From Shewanella sp. HN-41 (GTDB lineage: Bacteria > Pseudomonadota > Gammaproteobacteria > Enterobacterales > Shewanellaceae), in assembly GCF_000217915.1 (NCBI RefSeq), contig NZ_AFOZ01000044.1, forward strand, positions 1 to 64,000: 64,000 bases of DNA, given 5' to 3'. Both the position numbers and the translations under genes were made by a program. Every line of letters begins with the position of its first letter. The first letter of the stretch is position 1. The notes beneath the pieces are model-generated. The model made no database searches. It was not told the DNA's origin and worked only from the letters and a program-made list of their open reading frames with translations. This document shows positions 57,785-64,000 of this stretch, in pieces.

Positions 57785-59346
57785 GCCACGCAGTTACTTA
57801 CACGACAACCACTGAGTCGCCAATCGAATTTGGCCGCCAGTTACTCACATTAGAGCAAGTCGTCGCCGTTGCTAAGGGTGCTAAAGTCAAACTCTGTGAC
57901 GATGCAGATTACCAAGCTTATATCCAAAAAGGTGCGCGCTTTATCGACAGCCTGCTGCACGAAGAAGGCGTGGTCTATGGCGTAACCACAGGTTATGGCG
58001 ACTCCTGCACAGTCAATGTGAGCTTAGATCTGGTCCACGAATTGCCACTGCATTTAACCCGCTTCCACGGCTGCGGTCTAGGCGAGACCTTAAGCATAAT
58101 GCAGGCCCGCGCTGTGATGGCTTGCCGCTTAAACTCCTTAGCCATTGGCAAATCTGGCGTGACCTATGAGCTATTAAAGCGCATCGAAACCATGCTGAAC
58201 CTCAACATAGTGCCAGTGATCCCAGAGGAAGGTTCGGTCGGCGCCAGTGGTGATTTAACGCCGCTGTCGTATTTGGCCGCCGTGTTAGTCGGCGAGCGCG
58301 AGGTCATTTATAACGGCGAGCGCCAAGCGACTAAAGATGTGTACGCTAAACTCAACATCACCCCGCACGTCCTGCGCCCAAAGGAAGGCTTAGCCCTAAT
58401 GAACGGCACGGCAGTGATGACGGCCTTGGCCTGTTTAGCCTTTGAGCGCGCCCAATATCTGGCCCGCTTGAGTAGCCGTATTACCGCCATGGCCTCGTTA
58501 ACGCTAAAAGGCAACTCGAACCATTTTGATGAAATCTTATTTGCCGCTAAACCCCATCCGGGGCAAAACCAAATTGCCACCTGGATCCGGGAAGATTTGA
58601 ATCACCACGAACATCCGCGCAATTCCGATCGCCTTCAAGACAGATATTCCATCCGCTGCGCGCCGCACATTATCGGCGTATTGCAGGATGCGCTGCCGTT
58701 TATGCGTCAGTTTATCGAAACCGAAGTCAATAGCGCCAACGACAACCCGATTGTCGATGGTGAAGGCGAGCATATTCTCCACGGCGGCCATTTCTACGGC
58801 GGCCATATCGCCTTTGCGATGGACTCACTGAAAAACACAGTCGCCAACTTAGCCGATCTTATCGATCGCCAAATGGCGCTAGTGATGGACCCTAAGTTTA
58901 ACAATGGCTTACCCGCTAACCTTTCGGGTTCGACTGGCGCGCGCCGCGCTATCAACCACGGCTTTAAGGCGGTGCAAATAGGCGTGTCGGCTTGGACGGC
59001 AGAAGCGCTCAAGCACACTATGCCCGCCAGCGTATTCTCACGCTCGACCGAATGCCACAATCAAGACAAGGTGAGCATGGGCACTATCGCCGCCCGCGAC
59101 TGTATGCGCGTGCTGCAATTGACCGAACAAGTCGCGGCGGCAGCCTTACTCGCCATGACCCAAGGCATTGGCCTGCGCATCGCGCAAAATGAGTTAGACG
59201 AAGCCTCGCTCACCCCCTCATTGGCGAAAACCCTCGCCCAAGTGCGCGCCGATTTTGATACCTTAATCGAAGATAGGCCGCTCGAAGCCGTACTGCGCCA
59301 AACCATAGCTAAAATCCAAGCGGGCGAATGGGAAGTGTGCCGATGA
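57781..59346 (+). CDS. MIO-type aromatic amino-acid ammonia-lyase (HAL/TAL family)
   Basis: 521 residues. The MIO cofactor triad Ala-Ser-Gly (155-157 in GSVGASGDLTPLSYLAAVL) and the catalytic Tyr66 (YGVTTGYGDS) are present, as are SRSTECHNQDKVSMGT and SANDNPIVDGEGE. The substrate-selectivity position reads Phe95-His96 (TRFHGCGLG), unlike Ser-His of histidine lyases and His-Leu of the Rhodobacter tyrosine lyase. In the APE operon it most likely makes coumarate or cinnamate from Tyr or Phe as polyene starter. It overlaps the preceding stop by 4 bases. It is not hutH: no hut genes are near. Confidence 0.85.
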   Translation: MSHAVTYTTTTESPIEFGRQLLTLEQVVAVAKGAKVKLCDDADYQAYIQKGARFIDSLLHEEGVVYGVTTGYGDSCTVNVSLDLVHELPLHLTRFHGCGLGETLSIMQARAVMACRLNSLAIGKSGVTYELLKRIETMLNLNIVPVIPEEGSVGASGDLTPLSYLAAVLVGEREVIYNGERQATKDVYAKLNITPHVLRPKEGLALMNGTAVMTALACLAFERAQYLARLSSRITAMASLTLKGNSNHFDEILFAAKPHPGQNQIATWIREDLNHHEHPRNSDRLQDRYSIRCAPHIIGVLQDALPFMRQFIETEVNSANDNPIVDGEGEHILHGGHFYGGHIAFAMDSLKNTVANLADLIDRQMALVMDPKFNNGLPANLSGSTGARRAINHGFKAVQIGVSAWTAEALKHTMPASVFSRSTECHNQDKVSMGTIAARDCMRVLQLTEQVAAAALLAMTQGIGLRIAQNELDEASLTPSLAKTLAQVRADFDTLIEDRPLEAVLRQTIAKIQAGEWEVCR

Positions 59347-59774
59347 AATCATTGCTCACTATCGATATGGAAATGCAAATTCCCTTCCACGATGTGGATT
59401 CCATGGGGATCACTTGGCATGGCAATTACCTGCGCTATTTCGAAATAGCCCGTTGTAAACTGCTCGATGAGCTGGGTTATAACTACCGGCAGATGCAGGC
59501 ATCGAATTACGCTTGGCCGATTGTCGATTTGCAGATTAAGTACGTTAAGGCCAGCAGCTTCGAGCAAAAAATCACAGTGCGCGCCGAGTTAGTCGAATGG
59601 GAAAACCGCTTAAAAATCAATTATCAAATTCGAGACGTTGAAACCGGTGCCCGCATCACTAAGGGTTATACCATTCAGGCGGCGGTCGATATGAACACCC
59701 AAGAATTGTGCTTTGTTACCCCAGCGGTATTCCGAGACAAAATCGCCACCCTGCTCGCCAAGGTTGAAGGCTAA
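59343..59774 (+). CDS. Hot-dog acyl-CoA/ACP thioesterase
   Basis: 143 residues of the 4-hydroxybenzoyl-CoA thioesterase family: IPFHDVDSMGITWHGNYLRYFE carries the active-site Asp. ATGA start overlapping the lyase stop. Probably releases or edits polyene intermediates. An upstream in-frame ATG at 59328 would add 5 residues. Confidence 0.85.
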   Translation: MKSLLTIDMEMQIPFHDVDSMGITWHGNYLRYFEIARCKLLDELGYNYRQMQASNYAWPIVDLQIKYVKASSFEQKITVRAELVEWENRLKINYQIRDVETGARITKGYTIQAAVDMNTQELCFVTPAVFRDKIATLLAKVEG

Positions 59775-60586
59775 TGAACTCAGTACTAGCGAAGAACCCT
59801 GCGCTGGCGAAGTGTGCATTACTCCTCTGCACCGTTTGTGCTTTGGCTTGTGGTTTGATAAGCCTGCCACTCAAGGCTGAAACCATAGCTAAGCCCGGCG
59901 TTTATCAAGCGCTCTTTAACCAAAGTGCCGATACCGCGCAGCTTGTGGCCCTGAGTAAAAAACTTAATTTGGGCGAAACGGTGCGAGGCCAGTTTGTGCA
60001 ATCTCGGCAGTTAAAGGTGCTCAAAAAGCCGTTAATCAGCCAAGGCCAGTTTATCTTCGACCAAGAGCAAGGGCTGATCTGGCAGCAGATAAAGCCCTTT
60101 GAGTCGTTGCTGATTTTAAAAGATAAGCAACTTATTCAGCGCGATAGCCAAGGTCGAGTCCAAGTCAGCAAGGCCGATGCCTCGGCAAGCGCGGCCGCTA
60201 TGGGGGATTTATTACCCAGCCTAGTGCGCGCTATGCTGGGCGGGGATATTTCCGGTTTAAGCGAAAACTTCGAGCTGCACTTCCTCATCACAGACAGATT
60301 GAGCGCAGAAAAGTTAAACCTTGAGAAGTTAAGCCCAGAGAACTTGAGTCCAGACGGCCAATGGCAATTAGGCCTAACGCCCAAAGATCCCTTAATGAAA
60401 AAAGCCATCGCTAATATGGTGTTAGAGGGGAGCGATGTGTTGCAATCCTTAGTGCTGTTAAGCGCCGCGCCGAATGTGACCCTACAGGATATGACCCGCA
60501 TCGAATTTAGTGCGCTTTCCCAAGGCACTCTCAGCGAGGCAGAATTAGCGCAATATGCGTTGACGAGTGAGGCGAGTAAACCTTAG
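59774..60586 (+). CDS. LolA-like outer-membrane lipoprotein carrier
   Basis: 270 residues with a signal peptide (residues ~12-36) and a LolA-like fold (GQFVQSRQLKVLKKPLISQG, KPFESLLILKDKQLIQRDSQ). In APE clusters it likely carries the polyene lipid through the periplasm, working with the MMPL exporter that follows 2 bases downstream. Confidence 0.83.
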   Translation: MNSVLAKNPALAKCALLLCTVCALACGLISLPLKAETIAKPGVYQALFNQSADTAQLVALSKKLNLGETVRGQFVQSRQLKVLKKPLISQGQFIFDQEQGLIWQQIKPFESLLILKDKQLIQRDSQGRVQVSKADASASAAAMGDLLPSLVRAMLGGDISGLSENFELHFLITDRLSAEKLNLEKLSPENLSPDGQWQLGLTPKDPLMKKAIANMVLEGSDVLQSLVLLSAAPNVTLQDMTRIEFSALSQGTLSEAELAQYALTSEASKP

Positions 60587-60588
60587 CA

Positions 60589-63018
60589 ATGGCCTCCAAC
60601 TTCGCCGCGCGCGCCAATCAAGCTTTGATGCAATCGTCCCCCAAGTGGCGCCTCGTTATTTGGTTGCTGTTGATGTTGGCTGTAAGTCTGTGGACGCTGC
60701 AACTGTGGCAAAACGGTGCTCGGGTGCAGAGCGATATTCTCGCCATGCTGCCGCATTTACAACAGGATAAACTCACAGAACGCGCCCTTAACCAAGTTGA
60801 AGTGACGCTCGCCGACCAAGTCTATATTGCGCTCGTCGCCAAGGATGAAACCACGGCAATCGCTGCGGCTAAGCTGTTGATGCAAAAGCTTGAAGCTGAC
60901 CTTATTGCAACTGGCAGAAATGCTGCACTCACAGATATCCGCAGCGCCGATATGCAGCTCGGCGAAGCGTTAGGGCAATTCTATTTCCCCCACAGATTTA
61001 AATTACTGACAGCGCCGCAAGCCGAAGCGTTAGCAAGCCCAAATATTGAAAGTCTGCTTGATGCGGCCACAGCGCAGCTTTACAACGCCTTTAGTTACGC
61101 CAATAGCAACTTGCTCGCCCAGGATCCGCTGCTGTTATTCCCAGCCAATTTGCTCGCCCTCGCGCCGAGTTCAAACGTCAGAGCCAGCCAAGGGATATTG
61201 CTCGCGAATCAAGGTGATAATGTTGCCGCTGTCGTCATGGCAAAGGGGCGAGAAAGCGCTTTTAATCCCAATGCGCAATTAGCGCAGATGGCGGCATTAA
61301 CAACAGCCTTGGATGCGGTTGAAAAAGACTACCCCGATATCAATGTGCTTAAGGCTGGCGCCCTGTTTCATGCCCTTGCGGCAACGCAAACCGCCAAGAG
61401 TGAAATATCGATCCTCGGCCTCGCGTCCTTACTTGGGGTGATAGCCTTAGTCTGGCTGGCGTTTCGATCCGTGATGCCGCTACTGCTGGCAATCGTGACT
61501 ATTTCCAGCGGGCTGTTGCTCGCAGTGACTTTTACCTTAAGCGTGTTTGGCGAGCTGCATTTACTCACCTTAGTGTTTGGCACTAGCTTGATTGGCATTG
61601 CCATCGACTACAGTTTTCATTTTTACTGCGAGCGCTTAAGCGATAGTGAGCGCAGCGCACAGGCAACGGTGACATATATCTTCCCAACGGTGACACTCGC
61701 CTTTATCACCAGCGCCTTGGCTTACGTCGGCATAGGTTTAGCGCCGTTTCCCGGCATGCAGCAAGTCGCTATCTTCTGCGCCGCGGGTTTGCTTGGGGCC
61801 TATCTCACTCTCATTCTCGCCTACCCACTATTGGCTGGCAGTCGTTTACCCGCAGGCTCCCGCCCGTTAGCATTAGCGGGGACTTACCTTGCCAATCTCA
61901 CTCAGTTATCCAACAGATTGACCACGCCCTTAGGCATGAGCATGTTTGCTTTGGTGATACTAGTGTGGAGTCTGGGTGGTGTAACAAAGTTGACCGTCGA
62001 TGACGATATTCGCCATTTGCAGCAAAGCCCCTCAAGCGTGACTGAACCTGAAAATCAGCTCAGGCAGCTGCTCAGCGGCGGCACAGACAATCAATTCTTA
62101 CTGGTACGCGCCGCGAGTGAAGAAGCACTGCTGCAACAGCTTGAGCGAGTATCACCACTGCTTGATGCCGCCATAACAAACCAAGAGTTAGGCAACTATG
62201 TCAGCCTCAGCCGGTATCTGCCCAGCCATCAAAGGCAAGATACGGCTTATCGATTACAGGGCGAAATCTATCAAACTCAGCTAGAGCAAGTGCTCACCAG
62301 CCTTGGGTTAGATGAAAACCTGAAGCCAGAACTGCAAGCCGCCTATTTGGCCGCGAAAACAGAGTACATCACGCCAGCAGCATTCTTTAAGCTAGAGGCC
62401 GGCAAGCGACTCGCGCCGCTATGGCTAACGCCGAGTGACAAGGCCACCGATTATGGTGCTGAGTATGGTGCCGATTATGGAGCCATAGTCCTCCTTGGTG
62501 GCATTCAGCAAATCGATGCCCTTAAGGCTCGCTTTGCCAACGATGAAAGCGTGCAGCTTATCGACAAAGTAGCGGATATTTCCGCGGTCATGGGGCATTA
62601 TCGACTGTTAACCCTAAAGCTGTTAGCCCTAGCACTTGGCATCGCACTCTTGTTGTTTAGCCTAAATTTCGGCATGAAAAAAGCGGCGGTTGTGGTTGCC
62701 GTGCCAGCCCTTGCGGCCCTGCTCACGCTAGCAACTTTAGGCTTAACGGGCTCACCGCTGAGCCTATTCCATGCACTCGCCCTCATTTTAGTTTTTGGGA
62801 TTGGGATAGACTACAGCTTGTTTTTTGCCTCTGCCAAAAACCACGGTAAGGCAGTGATGATGGCGGTGTTTATGTCCGCCTGCTCGACCCTATTGGCCTT
62901 TGGTTTGCTCGCCTTTAGCCAGACCCAAGCGATTCATTACTTTGGCTTAACCCTGTCGCTGGGCATAGGGTTTACCTTCTTACTTTCGCCACTGATTTTA
63001 ACGACTAAAAAGTCCTGA
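60589..63018 (+). CDS. MMPL-family (RND) lipid exporter
   Basis: 809 residues: one N-terminal helix, a ~210-residue periplasmic domain, a bundle of ~5 helices (about 265-420), a second helix and periplasmic domain, and a final ~5-helix bundle (about 690-805). FGTSLIGIAIDYSFHFY and LVFGIGIDYSLFFASAKN are the two repeated GXXXDYS proton-relay motifs. It is the probable inner-membrane pump for the APE lipid. Confidence 0.88.
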   Translation: MASNFAARANQALMQSSPKWRLVIWLLLMLAVSLWTLQLWQNGARVQSDILAMLPHLQQDKLTERALNQVEVTLADQVYIALVAKDETTAIAAAKLLMQKLEADLIATGRNAALTDIRSADMQLGEALGQFYFPHRFKLLTAPQAEALASPNIESLLDAATAQLYNAFSYANSNLLAQDPLLLFPANLLALAPSSNVRASQGILLANQGDNVAAVVMAKGRESAFNPNAQLAQMAALTTALDAVEKDYPDINVLKAGALFHALAATQTAKSEISILGLASLLGVIALVWLAFRSVMPLLLAIVTISSGLLLAVTFTLSVFGELHLLTLVFGTSLIGIAIDYSFHFYCERLSDSERSAQATVTYIFPTVTLAFITSALAYVGIGLAPFPGMQQVAIFCAAGLLGAYLTLILAYPLLAGSRLPAGSRPLALAGTYLANLTQLSNRLTTPLGMSMFALVILVWSLGGVTKLTVDDDIRHLQQSPSSVTEPENQLRQLLSGGTDNQFLLVRAASEEALLQQLERVSPLLDAAITNQELGNYVSLSRYLPSHQRQDTAYRLQGEIYQTQLEQVLTSLGLDENLKPELQAAYLAAKTEYITPAAFFKLEAGKRLAPLWLTPSDKATDYGAEYGADYGAIVLLGGIQQIDALKARFANDESVQLIDKVADISAVMGHYRLLTLKLLALALGIALLLFSLNFGMKKAAVVVAVPALAALLTLATLGLTGSPLSLFHALALILVFGIGIDYSLFFASAKNHGKAVMMAVFMSACSTLLAFGLLAFSQTQAIHYFGLTLSLGIGFTFLLSPLILTTKKS

Positions 63019-63041
63019 TAATGACAAGGAACGTACTTTAC

Positions 63042-64000
63042 ATGCCTACACCCGCTCACGATTTACCGGCAATGCCAAATTCACTTGCCGTCGATGTGGC
63101 CATTATCGGCGCAGGACCTTCGGGCGCCATCGCCGCCAGCCTACTACACCAACAAGGCAAGCGTGTGCTGGTGTTAGAGAAACAGCACTTTCCTCGCTTC
63201 TCTATCGGCGAAAGTTTACTGCCCTGCTGCATGCAGTTTATTGAAGAAGCGGGCATGTTAGATGCGCTCAATGCCGCCGGATTCCAGCATAAAAATGGTG
63301 CCGCCTTTCGTCGTAATGGCACTTACACCACCTTCGACTTTACCGATAAATTTACCCCTGGGCCGGGCACCACATTTCAAGTGCAGCGTGCCAGTTTCGA
63401 TAAACTATTAGCCGATACCGCCCAAGGCCAAGGGGTCGACATCCGTTACGGCGAAACCGTCGAGGCGATAGAGTTAACCGAAAACCCACGCTTAACGGTG
63501 CGCAATGAACAGGGCGAGCGGTATCAAATCAGTGCCCAATATGTGCTCGATGCCAGCGGTTTTGGTCGCGTATTACCGCGCCTACTCGACTTAGAAAGTC
63601 CGTCTTGCCTGCCACCACGCAGTGCCATCTTCACCCATGTGGAAGACAACATCAGCGATGCTAATTTTGATCGTAATAAGATTTTGATCAGTGTCCACCC
63701 TGAACATAAGGACATTTGGTATTGGCTCATTCCCTTTAGCAACGGCCGTTGTTCACTCGGCGTGGTTGCCGAACCGCAGTTACTTGAGCGTTTGCAAGGT
63801 TCACTCGAACAACAATTGATGAGCATAGTCAATGAAGAACCCGGGCTAAAAACCCTATTGGCAAACGCTGAAGTGGTACAGGAATGCGCCACGCTCAAAG
63901 GTTATTCTGCCAACGTATCACGCCTTGCAACCGACAAGTTCGCCCTACTGGGTAATGCGGGTGAGTTCCTCGATCCGGTATTTTCCTCCGGTGTGACTAT
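63042..64000 (+). CDS. FAD-dependent oxidoreductase (tryptophan-halogenase-like), 3' truncated by window
   Basis: The first ~319 residues are visible and the frame runs open to the window end. FAD-binding VAIIGAGPSGAIAASLL near the start, SIGESLLPCCMQF, YVLDASGFGR and FALLGNAGEFLDPVFSSG follow. A flavin enzyme of this type is usual in APE clusters; the substrate is unknown. The ATG at 63042 is used; one at 63021 is in frame and would add 7 residues. Confidence 0.85.
   Translation, partial: MPTPAHDLPAMPNSLAVDVAIIGAGPSGAIAASLLHQQGKRVLVLEKQHFPRFSIGESLLPCCMQFIEEAGMLDALNAAGFQHKNGAAFRRNGTYTTFDFTDKFTPGPGTTFQVQRASFDKLLADTAQGQGVDIRYGETVEAIELTENPRLTVRNEQGERYQISAQYVLDASGFGRVLPRLLDLESPSCLPPRSAIFTHVEDNISDANFDRNKILISVHPEHKDIWYWLIPFSNGRCSLGVVAEPQLLERLQGSLEQQLMSIVNEEPGLKTLLANAEVVQECATLKGYSANVSRLATDKFALLGNAGEFLDPVFSSGVT

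Noticed and set aside
57781..59346. Annotation as histidine ammonia-lyase hutH
   Set aside because: No hutU/hutI/hutC genes nearby and the gene is embedded in an aryl-polyene operon; the selectivity residues differ from HutH.

Overview
The window is a 64 kb piece of a gammaproteobacterial chromosome, almost certainly Shewanella. The assignment rests on recognised gene content and order: a BpfA/AggA/BpfG/BpfD adhesin operon, ilvGMDA with ilvC and ilvY alongside, an aryl-polyene cluster, and rep, ubiK and recG of gammaproteobacterial type. No database search was possible, so every name rests on motifs, length, context and recall of the families.

Layout. 1-12.2 kb: the 3' end of a giant RTX biofilm adhesin (bpfA), then its type I secretion system (ABC ATPase, membrane-fusion protein, TolC-like AggA), an OmpA-like lipoprotein, and the periplasmic protease/c-di-GMP receptor pair BpfG/BpfD that sets adhesin retention. 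12.3-13.0 kb: a minus-strand tRNA cluster (Arg-CCG, His, a broken Pro copy, two Pro-UGG). 13.1-25.6 kb: a diguanylate cyclase hybrid, rep, ubiK, a YcaQ-like glycosylase, creD, a PAP2 phosphatase, a periplasmic solute-binding protein, a Tim44-like protein and several unknowns. 25.8-32.2 kb: an accessory island bounded by two inverted copies of a ~175 bp MITE-like element. 32.3-47.8 kb: a small lipoprotein, a class V aminotransferase, the complete ilvLGMDA operon, ilvC/ilvY, a PaeA/YtfL-type transporter, a YkgJ-type protein and a periplasmic-binding-protein/diguanylate-cyclase pair. 48.1-51.2 kb: recG (frameshifted) and a DUF3014-type protein. 51.4-64 kb: an aryl-polyene (APE) pigment operon running off the right edge.

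The most novel part is the island at 26.5-31.9 kb. It looks like a ribosomal-peptide (RiPP) cluster: two tandem precursor genes, each followed by its own terminator-like hairpin, then a MvdD-type ATP-grasp enzyme, a ClpP/SDH-fold serine protease, a MauE-like membrane protein, a MauD-like thioredoxin-fold protein and an ABC exporter. In both precursor copies a conserved leader is encoded in one frame and a conserved two-cysteine C-terminus in the +1 frame. The switch falls at the same oligo-A tract in each. This could be shared frame decay, recoding or transcriptional slippage, or homopolymer errors; the sequence alone cannot decide.

Other single-base frame breaks occur in the secretion ATPase gene (A7 tract) and near the 3' end of recG, so base-level assembly errors must be considered throughout.
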